NCBI GenBank assembly: GCA_013397455.1
Contig: VYZB01000016.1
Coordinates: 2,815,179-2,879,178 of the forward strand
Source: Crotophaga sulcirostris
Lineage: Eukaryota; Chordata; Aves; Cuculiformes; Crotophagidae
DNA length: 64,000 bases
Reading direction: 5' to 3'
A program made the translations under genes and the position numbers. This document shows, in pieces, positions 1 through 14,400 of the stretch. Position 1 is the stretch's first letter, and each line of letters begins with the position of its first letter. The notes under the pieces were generated by a model. That model ran no database searches. It was not told where the DNA came from and worked only from the letters and a program-made list of their open reading frames with translations.

Positions 1-3000
1 TAAAAGCTTCTGTATTTCTAATTTTTTTCCTTAAAATAATTATATATTTTCCTATTTTCCCTAGAGACAGTAGTATTTATTATTAACTGTCAAAGTTTTT
101 AGCATGGAGTTACACACAGATTATTTGATTAAGTAAGCAACCTCACTGTCTTGGATGTTGTACAAATACGGAGGGTAGACATACTGCAGTCCTAAAATCT
201 GAAAAAGTCTAGAAAAATAGAGAGGATGGAGAACAGAGACTTTACTTAAACAAACAGTTGGGATGTAACGAATACAACTGGGATGTAATTAATATTTTTT
301 TATTGCATTTTTGTTTTCTTCTTTGCATAATGTATGCATATCTTTTGTTAATCCTTGATCAAGACTGATGGGGGAAAATTGGTAATGGTAATACCAGATG
401 GGCAAGGCAGTACCAGGTATTGTGAAAAGGGGAAGGAGAGAACAAAGTCTCGCAGGTAGAACAGTTCTGTTGATGTATTTCAGTCTACCTGTAGTTTATA
501 GGCATAGTAAATTTTTCTATTACAATTGCTCTTCATTGTCACTAGAAAATCTCAAATACTTTGAGATTTAGCCTCATTAATGTGGATAAATAAAGACAAA
601 ATCTGCTCTCCAGCTACCATCTTTTACCTTTCCCACAGTCTTTGTATACAGACAAATAAAGTTACCTCTCAAAGTGTTTATAGAATAAGGAAATGTTTTT
701 CATAACTACCTACTATGATTGTGGAAGAAATTTGAGATATTTAAGACTTCATATAAGCTACAAAGAGTGGTTGTGGTACTGGTTTTGTGGACAGTGCAAT
801 TATTTCTTATTTTCACCTACTGTTGACATTAAGAGAAACAGCCCTTATTCTCTTCCATGTAATCAATATAAACATATTGCCACTTCTCTCTTTCTATGAC
901 CTACAGGAGATGTTCCTCACTCTGCAAACTTTATTAAGCTTCTCTCTAGTTCCTGAATGCAACAAAAGCCATACTATGCAGCTCTTCTTATAGTATACCA
1001 AGACATGAAGGTATTATTTCAGAAGCACCACAGTAACACTTGTCAGTTTAAATCAAATTCTTAATCACTTTATAAAGCTAGAAATTATATGTAGTCTGAT
1101 TAGTCCACCTGGATTACATGAATTGTTTAAAACAAGAGGACATAAGCCCTCAAACTGAGAAGACACACACAAATGAAAGCTAAAAGGCTGTGACGGGTAT
1201 ATGTGGCATATAGGTGTGTATCATTTTACTTCTTTAAAGATATTCTCAGTTTCACAGTGATAGCCTAGTTGCTAATTCTGTGTCACAGAAAACACGGTAG
1301 GCGAGGAAACCAAAGACCATGTTTTATTACTAAAGCATGAACTATTGAAATTCAGATAGTTTAATTAGAATGTTTGCTTTTACGTGTTGACTTTTATGTG
1401 GTGGACATCTTGGAAATTTGTTGGAAGGATATTAATGACTGAGAAATTGTCTTTCAAGAGAACCAAATACATAAGAATGGCAGAACATTTCACAAGGATC
1501 TCACACTAACACACTCCATTAATGATTTTTCTGAATTATTTCTATAAAGTTTAGCAGCATTTGTCAGTCATGCAGAGACTTTACATTGCCCAGTTGAAAA
1601 CTGATCCATAAGCAAGAAAGCTATGGAAGACCTGTCATTTTTCACCACAACATTTTCAGAATATCTATCATGTTCACAAAAAACTTGTATCTCTTGTCAA
1701 GAGTGAGCATTTCTAAGACATGACAGATGTCCTCCACAAACTCTGTACGAACTGTCAATAACCTCTCTCAATATGGACAACAAAATTTCCACATTAATAA
1801 CCCGCACCATGGCAGTATCATTAGCTCTCTGAAATACCTACAAAAGTAAGATCAACCTTCAGATTTTCAATCCAAACACATTTAAACCAATAGTCCTCCA
1901 AAACTGACTCACAAACGTGCCATCAGCAAGCCATATTTTTTCTAAACGAAGAACCACAGCTGTGAATGTGAAAATAGATTAATAGTATGACAGTAAATTC
2001 ATTAGCTCCCTAAATAATTCTATGTACTTGAATACCGAAAGTATTCTGTATGTAAGACACACAGATGATGTCTTCATTATCTGAACTTAAAATCTGGAAT
2101 TTTTCAATCCAGAAGAAATTCAGTTATTATGATTCCCCTGTGGAACTGTCTCTGGAAGACTCTCAAAACTTTGCAGTAAACAAGAAATTTATATAGAATT
2201 TTAGGAATTATCAAGAAATTAATACAGAACAAGCCCGAAGAAATTATTTTACTAGGGCAAATACACAGTACACCCTCATTTTGAACGCTGATTGCAGTTA
2301 TAGGAATGTTACTTTATAGCAATATAGTAGATTTTGAAAATGTCTAGGCAAGTACAACAAGTTTTGATTTATTCGCAATTTTTTTCTTCATTTTTAATCA
2401 GTATTTCAAATTGAAGGCTAAACACCAATTTGAAGTGATGAGAAAATTACTGTTGCTTGTTTATATAGCAGATAAGACTAAAAAATTCTCATGACGTGAG
2501 AGACTGAAGTTCTGCCCTTTACAAATAATTAAAAATTATTTTGGGAAGTTTAATCAAATACATACAGCCAGCTATTCATTGCAGAGTCTTACAGTCTATT
2601 CTCAGAAACCCTCAAACTTTTTCTAAAATAACAAAAAAGGTTACTAAAAAATGTGAAAGGTAACTCATTTCTTTCTTGTAAAACTCTTTTTATAGAATGA
2701 TCTCTAAGAAATATGATCGTTCGTATGTAGTATTTTTGTAACTAAGCATTTCTTGTGCAGCTATAAAATTTATTAAAATGTACTCAGTTTTTCTGAGGGT
2801 TTAGTTTCCTTACATATGCAGTACTTAGAACATAGTACAACAGCCATTTACTAAGCTAAAACTTCCCACTGTTGAGCCCACTGAGATAGACTGTTGACAG
2901 ATGGCAGGATAATACCCCCAAAATGACAACAAATCCACACCTGAAAGCTCCGTAGTTCCTAGCTGATTTGTTAGTTATTCTTTCATAAGAACTTACCATG

Positions 3001-5599
3001 AATATTTTACAAAATATTTATGAATGTGGCTTTGCAGTTTGAGCATGGCAATTTTTAGTTTACATAATTTCTGCCACTCAGTAAGGTTTGCCCTGCCTTT
3101 GACATGTATGAACAAACCAGAGTTTCGTCTGTAGTAATAGGATGTCTTAATAGCTGACATATGATTTGGTAATATTTTGTTTTGTTTAAAATTCATGTCA
3201 ACTTTTGTCATGGCCCTATGTACACGGATGTGACTCAGTGATATTTAGAGTGGTTTTTTTGTTGCTCATGATACACCTAGAAAATTACATTAGTGTGTCC
3301 ATATTCTAGAAAATTATGTCAGCATTTTCCCTTTTTAGCTAGAAAATTCCTTTTAAATTTCTATTGCATCTTTTATTCTATCCTGAAGGAATTTCTCCCC
3401 AGGTCCCTTTAAGTCTACTTTTTTTTTTCCAAGCTCCATAATTTCATCATTTTTTCTGCAGTTGATACCTACCCTTATAATTGTACACATTACAACAAGT
3501 AATTTAAAAATGATTTTATAAAGATAATTGAGCTAAATATGCATATACACTGTTAGACCTTCATACAGTTAGACAAGTTGAGAGTAGGGAGGTAGCTCTT
3601 CCATCATAGTTTTTAGGTATATAATGCCCTTCTCCAAAACATAACGTATTTCCATATTTTCAAAGCCAAGTATAAGCGAATTAGCTTTTACAGTATCTTT
3701 CATGTAATTCAGTTTGTAGTCTCTGTTGCTAGGCAGGTAAGCCCATTTCCTCAGCCTCTACGTGCTCTAATCCAACAGTAACATCAGAAAATTTTACATC
3801 GCCGTCTTCATTACACATACCTTAATTTTAGTCCATTGTATATTATTAGTCTTTTCTTTGTATATAAATACTTTTATCCACATAATATGTCCAGAAAGAT
3901 TTCCTGTGCTCACAAAACATAAATTGAGCAAAGTTGTCTCCAGCTTTCAGATGTCATGAACCCAATTAACCCTTCATGCAAAAAGGAGGAAAAAAAAATC
4001 TGAAACTTAAATGTTACTCAAATTTGTTTCTGACTGGAGACACAAGTCTCACTAGTTTTCAACAGGAAGGTTTTTTTAGCTTTAATAGTGTAGATATCCA
4101 GGTCCACTAACAGATGCTCTAGGACTGCTGAAAAATACTCTGTATTTTCATTTCACACTTTTACAGATATTCTACTAATTCTTTTCATAGAAGAATTATC
4201 CAGATTGCACCTTTCTTTAAAGATAGGGCTTTTTTCCTTTCAACCTCTTTCCCACCCATTCTTTTAATCGTCAATCAGGTGTCATGTAATCTACTGACAG
4301 GTTCTGAAAAAAAAAAGTATATGGAACAAATTTTTCTTTGAATTATGAATCATACTGGTAAATCTTAATCAGAAATAAGAAATCTAATTATCTCCTCCCA
4401 AAACAGAATAGGAGAATTATTTTTAAAAGAGAACGGCATACCAATTATGATTGGAAACAAAAGAACAGTAGCAGGCCCATAGGCAGCTGTAATATAAATT
4501 ATAAATGTTCTTCTATAATTAAGGATTGGTCATGAGGTTATTGTTACTGGTCGTTTGGAAAACGTGCTCCTTTCACACGTAGGGGAAATGGTTAGACTAA
4601 TACATTACCTATGGATGACCTACCACACAGCCTTCTTGGGAGGACTAATACTGCACTTATTCTCATAAGTGAACATGACAAATAGTCATCTTATTCTCTT
4701 TCTCCTTGTCTTCTCTGGAGGCATTTTCAGGAATACAAAAAGAATATTTGGTCTGCAGTTTTTGAATCAACAAAACTTATTTTATAATAAAAATAAAAGA
4801 AAAGGGAATTATGGACACAAAAAGGAAGTATAGAAAGGGTTTCCTCAGAGTAACAGAGGAATGCCTACAGTGGAAAAGGCAGACTGGGAAATGGGCACAA
4901 GTCTGGCATGTGTTGAGAAGACCCCAGATGAACTGCCATCAGTATGATAGGTCATGTCTGTTGAAACATATGTAGCAGCTGCATATCTAACAGCATTCAC
5001 GTTTAAGTGAAATTACTTGTCTGAGTGCATAAGAACCTGGCTATACTTGCATAAATGAGTAGAAGAATTTTAAATTCTTTAAAAGCCTGTGTTTTTTCAT
5101 TGTCAAAATATATTTAGCAATTATCAATGACTCAGACTTTGTGAATAATAACCACTTCAGTTCAATGAAACCATTAACTGTGCTCTTAAATTTGGAACAG
5201 TTTTATAGATTTGAATACTCACATACTTTACCTCAAGCTTTAAACTTTTATTAAGTCAAAAGAGTTCAACATCCTTTAGGTTAAAGGCAAACAAGCAAAA
5301 AACCGAAATGATTTTTAAATTATTTTTCTATTTGATACAAATTTCTCATTTTAAGTGCAATACTTCAACTCTGAAAAATGTCACTCCTTAAAAAACAAAT
5401 TTGCTTTCTAACAGCACCGAAACTGAGAATTGGTGACATTTCAGAAGAAGGTGTATTTGCTGCTTTTTCTCAGTTCACTTTCTTTTGACAGTTTTTTAGT
5501 GCAGTTTCTTAGTTTATTTTCACTTACATTGCACTGTACCAAACAAATAAGGGATTTTGGTAAAGAGATCATCAGTAGACTCCCACTAGAATTGTGCAG
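1..5599. other. Unique AT-rich non-coding DNA
   Basis: I recognise no gene, RNA gene or interspersed repeat here. Open frames are short (72 codons or fewer), lack any family motif and have the composition of random AT-rich DNA. Poly-A and poly-T runs are frequent. The only internal structure I could pick out is a short tandem duplication near 255-294, listed separately. Very old, heavily mutated transposon remains could be present and would not be visible by eye. Confidence 0.6.
255..294. repeat. Imperfect 2 x 20 bp tandem duplication
   Basis: Two adjacent 20-base units, 255-274 and 275-294, share the core GGGATGTAA and match at about 16 of 20 positions. This is most simply a small replication-slippage duplication. 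Confidence 0.7.
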
Positions 5600-5690
5600 G
5601 GGTGTATGCTGTCCAACATATTCATAAATTATCTAGAGAAGGAGATGAATTTGAAGTAAGTTTGCTGACGCTAGTAAAATGAAACCTGAC
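5600..5690 (+). mobile_element. Degenerate CR1 LINE fragment (ORF2, reverse-transcriptase region)
   Basis: The stretch reads like the CR1 ORF2 segment that encodes the end of the reverse-transcriptase palm. In one frame there are remnants of the 'FNIFINDL' block (CCAACATATTCATAAATTAT), and then a 'KFADD'-like stretch (AAGTTTGCTGACGCTAG) in which the catalytic region is interrupted. It is much more diverged than the other CR1 copies in the window. The flanks are not clearly CR1, so the ends are approximate. A chance match is possible, but two blocks in the right order and spacing favour CR1. Confidence 0.4.
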
Positions 5691-5797
5691 TGAAATACTG
5701 CAGAGCATCTCATGCTTTTGAGTGACCAATCAGGAAATCCAAAATTGATAAGTGATAGGCGAGTGGAAGAAACTGAGCCCCCAATTCTATATGTGCA

Positions 5798-5940
5798 AAA
5801 TCATAGAACTGTTCAGGTGGGAAGGTACCTGCGGAGGCATGTAGTTCAACCTCCTGCTCAATGCAAGGTCTGCTGTGAGATTAGAGGTCAGCTATGAGAT
5901 CAGTTACTCAGAGTCACTACCCAGATGATCCAATCATTTT
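5798..5940 (-). mobile_element. CR1 LINE 3' end, short and old
   Basis: On the + strand this begins AATCATAGAACTGTTCAGG and continues with a diverged form of the CR1 reverse-complement signature: 'GGTGGGAAGGTACCT', then 'AGTTCAACCTCCTGCTCA'. In avian genomes these are the 3' terminal bases of CR1 read backwards, so the element lies on the minus strand. Similarity fades after about 5,900, and the inner end is approximate. It lies about 110 bases from the plus-strand CR1 scrap at 5,600, so the two are not one simple insertion. Confidence 0.55.
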
Positions 5941-5999
5941 TCCTGCCTACTAGATATTCAACACAGGATTCACTGTTCTGTTGCTCCTCTTGGGATTCC

Positions 6000-8900
6000 A
6001 GGAGCGTGCTTGTTTTTTAAAAAGGTGTTGTGCTATTCAAAACTATTGTGTATGTTCTGTTGTCAAAATGTTCTGAAACAACATTGTGGATTTAAAACAG
6101 GTACACTGAAACTTTTCCAAATCTTATATAGGACACATAGAATTTCATGCCATAATTTTCACATTTCCATTTGGATATGAGGGGTTTTTGTCTTCCTTTT
6201 ATAAAAATTTCACCATACATTCCACAGCATAAAGCATATATTCACTACTGGTTTAGTTCAATGAAACATTGACTATTAGTGCAAGCATTTCTTTTGAAAT
6301 CATATTGGAACTCAGTATGCATGATGCTTAATTCCTGTCAGGTGTCCAGCTTTAAAGTATTTTTAGGAAATCTAACCAGATGAAATCTATGGGACTTAAG
6401 ATTCATAAAAATGGAAAAACTGGCAAGGAGCTTCCATATGACACAAAGTGCACCTTCACTCATGATGTTCCTGCTTTCATCAAATATATTGTAGATTCCA
6501 GGATCTTCAATGCCATCTATGCTAATCAATGCCATTGATAATCAGTTGTGTTAAAAATATAAACATGAAGGTCACACCAGTCTGTATATGAAAATAAATG
6601 AGTGATGTATGTCAAATGAAACAAATACTTCAAAATGTGAATGAAATGTTGCTTGGCAACAAAAGGCTTGGCTAATGCTGGGGTGTCTATGATACACAGT
6701 TGTTAAAACAGTGTTACTTAAAAGCAGGAGTGAAAGCATGGCAGTAACAGTAAAAAAAATCTCAATAATCATTTAAACATCCTATAGCCATCCATTGCTA
6801 GTGAAATGAAAAAACCCACAAAAATTGTGAAAATACAGCAATTTTAAATCGCAGTCTATTCTCATTAAGATAGCAGCTGCATTCAAAGCACACAGTAAGG
6901 GGGATGTTAAAAGTATTTTATTTTCTTTTAGGTTTTAGAATCATTTGATAATTCATTTTACAAAAATAACTCAACCTACAAATATTTGTTCCAGATGCAA
7001 TACTGATAACTCATTTCTTATCCAAAAGATCTAAAGTTATAAAAAACCGTGAATAAATCCAGTATATTCTGTCCAGTATTTTATGTAAGATACATTTTTA
7101 GAGTACACACACACAAATTACAATTCATTTCCAGGCAGAGACTAAGAAATCGGGTCATTTTTAAGGCCTTGAGCTGTTGGAATATTTGCATTAATCTGAG
7201 AAGCTGCTGAATCACTCATAACTGGAATGAATACTGGGCATAGTTCTGTTACAGGTCCAAATCCAAAAGAAAACATATTTAATGGACAATTTAATTAATT
7301 TTAAATTGACTTAGTTGAGAGAGCAGAAAGGCTTCAGTACACATTTTTTGTAAGATATTTTATCTACCTTGCCTTCTGGAATTTAAGATAAAATTCTAGC
7401 CCTACGGCACTAGGATAGGTGCCTGTGTAGAACTGCTAAAATTAGAATAGTTCTCCTAAAATGAATAATCTAAATTTATCCCTATAATAGTGAGTTTATG
7501 TATTTCTAGTTGTCTGTCTTAAAATAATGAAATATGATTCAATTTAATAAAATAAAACCATTCTGAACAATTTCCCTCTTTACAGTATTTTAATTTGTAT
7601 TTGGTTTTCAAAAATCAAAGTTGTTTTGAAATGAGATTGTGTGTGACACAGAGTAATGCTTTTCTGTGGAGTCATAAAATATATCAAAAGATAATGTGTT
7701 CCTATATGCTTTGAATACTATGACATAAATTTCGGAGTGAGGGTATATGTGTACACTGTGGCTATTAATGAAGTAATGATTGATATCAGAAGTTATATCT
7801 TTGCATTTCTTTAAGAAAATTTGTTTTGCACTTCTTCACATTCCTTTAATTTTTTCTACATAATTACTTTGTGTATGTCTTAATTAGGCGGAAAAAAACG
7901 TATTTAAATGCATTTCTGGAGAACTTAGCAATTCAGGGCTGAAATGGAAAAGCCATTCTTATCTAACACCACACCATAAACTCTTCTAGAGCGACATTTA
8001 CCTTCAGTAAAGTATTGCAATACGTAGATACAGAAAGATTACTAAAAACTGAAATTTTTATTTCAGCTCTGAACTTCCTTCCTGTTACAGGTTAATATTA
8101 GCCACTGTTCAGTATTACTTTGATATATTGTAGGTATTTTTGATGTTCCAGTAGATAAGTGACCATATGTAAGTGCATGTATATCCAGCAGAACTATCGA
8201 GTCACAGATTACACACATCAGTCACTCCAATAGCTTCACTTCCAACCTCAGTAGGGAAATGAAATCATCACAGGGGAAAGCAATAATCTGAGGTTACGGC
8301 AAACATTTTGCTCTAAATATAGAAGTTTCTTGTCATGTACACTAATCTCTTCTTTCATAGAAGGAGGAATATTTTGCTAAGGTGTGTTACCTACTCTCCT
8401 TAGGTCATTTTTCAGGCATTTCTTAGCCTTGCATAAAAAGTGTCTGCCAACAAGGTACATATAGCTTTAAAGCATAATACAGTTATTTATGGGCTGATGT
8501 ACACAATGATATCTAGGATTGAACAAGCTGCTAGACTAAGCACTAACATGCACTCCAGCATGATAAGACCCTCAGAGTCTCTACTGGTCGGGCAGGCACC
8601 AGCCTGGACAGAAGTCCCAGCTTCCACTGCCCCTGAAACAGATCTTTTTTCACTGACTCCGTATTTTTCCTTCAGGATTTCATATCATTTCATGCTGATA
8701 TTCTTCCTCTTGAAATCTTGAGCTGCTAATGATCCAGTCCCAACAATCCCACTCTGTCTGCAGTTTTACCTTTCTTATCTTGCATACCTCTACTCTGCAG
8801 ACTTCCTCTCAACTTAGCAGTTTCCTCAGAGGTCTGAGCCAAGGTTATGAAGCTGAGCCATATCCAATCTAGGTCTGCACAGGCAGCTACACCCTATGGA

Positions 8901-11900
8901 GACTGAGAAGGCAGTTATAGAAGGGATCACAGTGAGAGACAGGTATAGGTACAATTCGGTTCGTGACCAAAGACAGCAGGAAAAGCATCCCTGACCTCTA
9001 AAAGCTGTTAAAACTGCATGGCTCTCCAAAGCCCACTGGCTCCACTCTTATACCCCCCAAATCCTCAAAACAATCAACTCTAGCAGCACTCCCCGCCTTG
9101 GTGTCATCTACTCCTGCACAGACACTGAATCTCTTTCAAATGCAAGGAAACACCTTGTCCAACAGGTCTAAACCCTAGGTTTCAGCATAGATGATCTCTT
9201 ACTGGATTCTGTTATTTCTGCTTCAAATACTGCCATGTGCACTACAGTACCAGAGACTAAAATATGTATGGGAAAACATGGTTTCATTGATTTCCCTTCA
9301 GAGAAGAGAAAAAGAACATATTTTGGGGGTTTTGCCCTCCATATGGCAAAGAAAAATAATTTAGAAGTAATGAGATCTTTCATCCTTTCACCTCTTTCCC
9401 ATCTAATAGGAGGTAGAGATAGGAACAAATAGAAATACTTTTTCTTTTGGCAGAGATGTCAGAGATGACTACATATCTGAAGTTGCTGCAAGCAGTATGA
9501 GACATTATTGTATTTCTGATTAAAAATCTTCCATTAGTGAATGTCCCACATTTTATTATCTCCTAGTTAGTTCTACATTGTCAGCTCTTGAAAGCTTATG
9601 AAAGCTTGACCATGAGGAGCTTAGCACAGGGTATGTCAGTGGATCACTTCCCTAAAATACAGTGATTAAAACAATGACATTAATTCTATCAGGTAATTTT
9701 CATGCTGGTTCACTGTAGCCAATACAGGTGGAAAATGAACACTATGAACCAGATACACGTGCCTGTCTGCATTTGAGACTCAGAATGTGGTTCAGAGGCT
9801 GAGGGAACTTTGTGTAGCTATTGTGTAGTTAAACTATCTTCATTAGATAGGAAGCAATTTTGCTTGTTTGTAGGAATATCTAAAATCACAAATGAACTAC
9901 AACAGACCAATTATCCTTCCGTACCTTATCCCTTCCCAGTTTTAGCAAATGCCAGACACTTCAGACAAAAACAATTGTACAGACAGTACTTTCCCAGAAG
10001 AAGACAGCAACTTCAGTTCATGTGTTTATCTCTTCTTATGGGCAATCAAATAATTATTGTATTACGTTTCATTTTATGCCCATCCAATTAGGCTTGGTTT
10101 GAACACGAATAAGAGTTTATTAACTAAATCAATACTTAGACATGTTACAGTGCATATAAAATAGTTACAAGAATAAAATCAGTTGTTATATTAACCACTT
10201 GTAAAGAATGGTCAGGCTATGCTTTGAACTAACATTGCCTCATTAGGTTATATTCAGATTAAGAAGCAGACAGGAAGAAAAGGAAATAATTTTTTTTAAA
10301 ATTAGTCTTCCATTTCCTTTCCACACTTTAGATTAATTAGAATTTACCACTAAAAGAGCCAGACTGTACAATTAAGTTTTATAGCAACCATATTAAAGTT
10401 TTTAAAAATTGAGCTTCGACTTCCCCATAAATCCCAGGGGTACTTACAATTAAATTAGGCTTTGTCATTTGAAATAACAGAATGAGATACATAATATGTC
10501 ACACACTCTCTGGTACAGGAACCCAGCTAATTACAAGAGTGACCTAATATATTGCTACTTCAAAAATACAGCAGTAGTGCAACAGTATTCATATATCTGA
10601 AAACACCTCTTTACAGTGTATATATGCATGTAAAAGTTATTGATGTTCCTTTTCGCTGCTGTCAGCCCTGAGCTACATGAACAATGTGTGACAAACAAGT
10701 TATAGAAGGGATTTCACCTCTTCCAATTGTGGCATGTCCATGAAATGGTCGAGTTCCTTCCACAGGTATTGGAATTATTCACAAAGAATGGGAATAATTT
10801 TCCTCCTTTAATTTTCTTTTCTGTACTCATTGTGTTGTATTTTCAGTTGACATCTCTTTATGACCACAGCTGTTGGAATACTGCTGTATTTCACAGACAA
10901 TATCAAAATTAATAACTTGTTAACAGAATTATTTTAGAAATTTGGTAAGTGATTTGGCTTGGCTATTTTTTGAGAGAGTTAAATGCTTTGTTAAATTCTG
11001 GGTCATTGACCACATATCAAACAATTCTGTTTGCTTCCCTCTGCATTATAAAGAGTGGGCTATAATCATTCTGAAATAAATTCGTAAGGAGTACACCCTT
11101 ACAGAGCTATGAAGTATCTTACTATGGAGTATATCCTGGCCTCTACAGCAGAAAATTAGTTATAGGAAAGGATCGACCCGATGTAACGATCCCAAGGCAG
11201 CCAAAGGGAAGCCCTCTAAGTTCACATCAAATCGTGCTCCTCTTTGGGAAATAAGTGACTTCACCTAGTGGTAGAAATCTTCATAAAGAAAAGAAGAAAC
11301 ATCAGATATTTCTTCAAAATATGACCAGAAAAAGATAGTGCAGCCCCAAACAGCATTCATTGTTTCCAAAGGTGAAAGCTAGAGCTCCTTCTTTGCCTGA
11401 TGAGATATTTCATTACTCATGGGAGAGAAATCTACCTTTCAGACTAAATTATTCAGAAGTAGAGAGGTTTGAGTGGAATACTCTCTTGCTAGTCAATTGA
11501 TGTTCTATTGATGAAGCTATTCAATTGGTATTAACGTAGGCACCAAGAGATGTGAATGAGAGTTAGGTATGATATACCTGTGCTGACCTGCTCATCACAA
11601 GCAAGTCTGAAGTATCTCTCAGTATGCCCAGAAATAAAAATTTAAGCTTCTGGACAAACGTACGGGCATTGAACAACAACTTCTACAGTGAATTCTACAA
11701 ACTGGACCCAAAGCAGCAGTTCTGGATTTGAATAAAGTAAAGAGGACTTAGGAGAGACAATCTGCATCTTGAAAAATACCCAAGAAGTCAGTCAGGTATT
11801 GTAAGTGCTATTGAGGTAGTATTCAAACATTTACATTCTGAGCTGGTTGGTTGTTTGTTTGGGACAATTTGGGAGGAGGGAGTGGTGTTTGTTTGCTTCT

Positions 11901-14155
11901 TGTTGTTTTTCTGAATCACTAACATATTCTTGTGACATTAGGTATGGGATGTTTCTAGCAAACCTTTTCTAAGCTTTTAACACTATGCAATTGCACATGT
12001 CCAGTGGTCATGTCCATTACCCTAATTCATCTACCTTTCTAGGCACTTTTCTTTGTTTCCAGTTTATCAGAAAATAAGCACTCAAATGCTGCATTCCTTT
12101 AACATCAGTTTGCTCTGCATGCTTCAGAGACAACTATTTCTGGAAGCTGCTTTTGCTAGTAATGTAAACTAAATAATACTAGGACACAGCAAGGGTAAGC
12201 TAGTTGCTTAAGAGTTGTTAATGTAAATTTCCCAAAAAGCCCTTACGAAAGGACATTTGCTTTCAGTATGGATGCTAAATATTTTAAAGACAGACTGTTG
12301 CATAGAAAGTTTTCCCGAGTTTACAGTGGATAAGTGAAATGATAGCCAAAGACAGCAGAGATGCAATGTGTTTCGTTCATCACAATGACATTAAAGTCCA
12401 GACAGATGCAGATATCTGATTGTAGTATGTGGAAAATTAGAGTGTGATTTTACTGCTCTGTTACATATTTGTCCACTTCCATAATTTTGAGCACAAACAG
12501 TTTGACCTAGGCAGCTTTCATTCTAACAAAACATCAGGGAAAAAGACAGATAACTGCTATTAAAATTTAAAGAATACAATGTATTATAATTCTTGCTTTG
12601 ACAAGAAAAATATAGACTACACGCATTTTTGTTTTCATTCATTTTAGTATGAACACTTGACACTTCGCAGATTATGGATTTTTTTAAACAGTTAATATCT
12701 ATCACCTCTGAAATTATATTTATTTTATGGCATCTGATGTATCTCTCATGTTTTTCAGTAGCTGTTTTCATTTCTGTAGTCTCTACGATGGATGGCAATA
12801 TATGATCAGAATTATAGAACCTTCAAAAGAACCATAAACAGGCACTTAGGAACTCAATGAAAGATTGTACCATTTTCTAGTGGACGGAGTGCTTAACTCC
12901 ATTAGTGTCATAAGTTGATTAAATCATCCTACTTCACATTTCAAATGCAGTGCAACCAATTAAGTCAGTCCCTTGTAGCTCAATACATCTTTACATTTCT
13001 ATGGTCATAAAGACATGAAAAATTTTCTGAGATAGCCTGTATGTGAAATGACTTACTGTGCTATTGTTACGCCTAACACAGTTCTATGGAAATAAAAATG
13101 ATTAAAACATCTCCAATATCTGTTGTTTTTTATCTAGAAAATAATTGTGAAATAAGTCTTAATTGTACATTTTAGAGGATTTTTCTGAACTACAACAGAA
13201 AAGCAAAAGACTATGTGAACCGATCAACAGGAACAGAGAAAGAAATAAGCTACATTCATTTTCAGTCAGGTCCCAGCCATGGCAACTTCTTGTAACTTTA
13301 ATATTTCACCCAAATGATAATATCACCAAGAAGACACTGAAAAGGATGAATTTGATCTCTAGTGTAACATCCATCTAGATCCATCTACGCAGCACATTTC
13401 AGAAGCGTTTCTGATTATTTGGTTGTTCAGTTTATTTCCACATTTCTAACACCACACAAATGCTACACCAGTATCAGAGAAACCACTAAATGCTTTCAGC
13501 AGTATCTCCAGGATTCATCACATGCTCACACTGAATGTTATTTATTACAGGTTCCTGACTGAAATAAAAAAGCAGGTCACATCTGTACACATCAGACAGT
13601 AAAGTTAGATACTTCGACACTAAGAAATGTTACGTTTTCTGACAAAAAACCAATTCTTACACTCAATACATGATTTTTTTATGTGGGCTAGAAATGTTTA
13701 GTCTCTCAGCAGTCTCTCATCTCTTTCCATTTTGCAAGCGTCAGTGAAGGATTTGCTTCTAAGACATATCAGGATGTTGTACCTATCCTGCTCAATACAG
13801 CAATACAATAAATCCTCTGTCATTCGTAGACTGGTTTGCATTATATTATGAGTCTTCCACCATCATTCCACCAGTTTTTGAGATCTTCCTAATAGGATTA
13901 CCGGAATATACCATGTGCAGGCTTTTCTTTCACAAAGTTCTATAATCTTATTTTGGTGGAAACGGGATGTTATGTTGGTTAAGTCATTGCTTGATTCACA
14001 CAAATATATTTGTTATACCTTAGCTTTTTATAAGTAAAAGTTTGGTCCATACCAGTTGTAATAGGTCTGGCTAGGATGGTGTTCATTTTCTTCATAGCAG
14101 CCCATATGGTGCTTTTTATTTTAAATTTGTGATTATAACAGGATTGGTAATCCAC
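6000..14155. other. Unique AT-rich non-coding DNA
   Basis: No gene or repeat recognised. A patch at about 8,550-9,200 is visibly richer in G and C than its surroundings. It carries overlapping open frames of 93 codons (+, 8440-8721), 67 codons (-, 8826-9029) and 86 codons (-, 9168-9428), none with a motif I know. A direct repeat of GAAAGCTT lies near 9,590-9,606. A G-rich stretch near 11,870-11,892 has three GGG runs in about 20 bases. I see no promoter or splice architecture that would turn these into a gene. Confidence 0.55.
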
Positions 14156-14159
14156 CGAA

Positions 14160-14400
14160 GTCTTACCTGTTGCTGAACAGTGCTCACAGAGCAAGAAGAC
14201 CTTCTCTGTTTCTCACTCTCTCCATAACAAGTAAGCTCTCAGTGGGAATGAGGTTGGGTGGGGTCACGGCTGGGAAAGCTGAGCTGAATTGACCAAAGAG
14301 ATATTCCATACTAAATAATGTCTAACCCAGCAATAAAAAGGCGAGAGTGAGCGAGCAGCTCGCGGGTGCTTAGCTGCTGACTGGGGTCAAATTCACCACA
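14160..14400 (+). mobile_element. Endogenous retrovirus LTR fragment (probably ERVL-type, avian)
   Basis: The order of blocks matches avian LTRs I know: an AGTGCTCACAGAGCAAG block, a CTCTGTTTCTCACTCTC block, GGGTGGGGTCACGGCTGGGA, then GACCAAAGAGATATTCCATA, an AATAAAAAGG box that can serve as TATA or poly(A) signal, and an ending close to GCTGACTGGGGTCAAA...CCACA. It holds several CpGs in a CpG-poor region, as expected of an LTR. The 3' end at about 14,400 fits a terminal CA. The 5' end is unclear and probably truncated. No gag, pol or env sequence is visible on either side, so this is a solo LTR or a piece of one. Family assignment is from memory of the motif order and is not certain. Confidence 0.6.

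Noticed and set aside
8440..9428. Several 67-93-codon frames in the GC-richer patch
   Set aside because: They overlap on both strands, share no family resemblance and follow from the composition of the patch.
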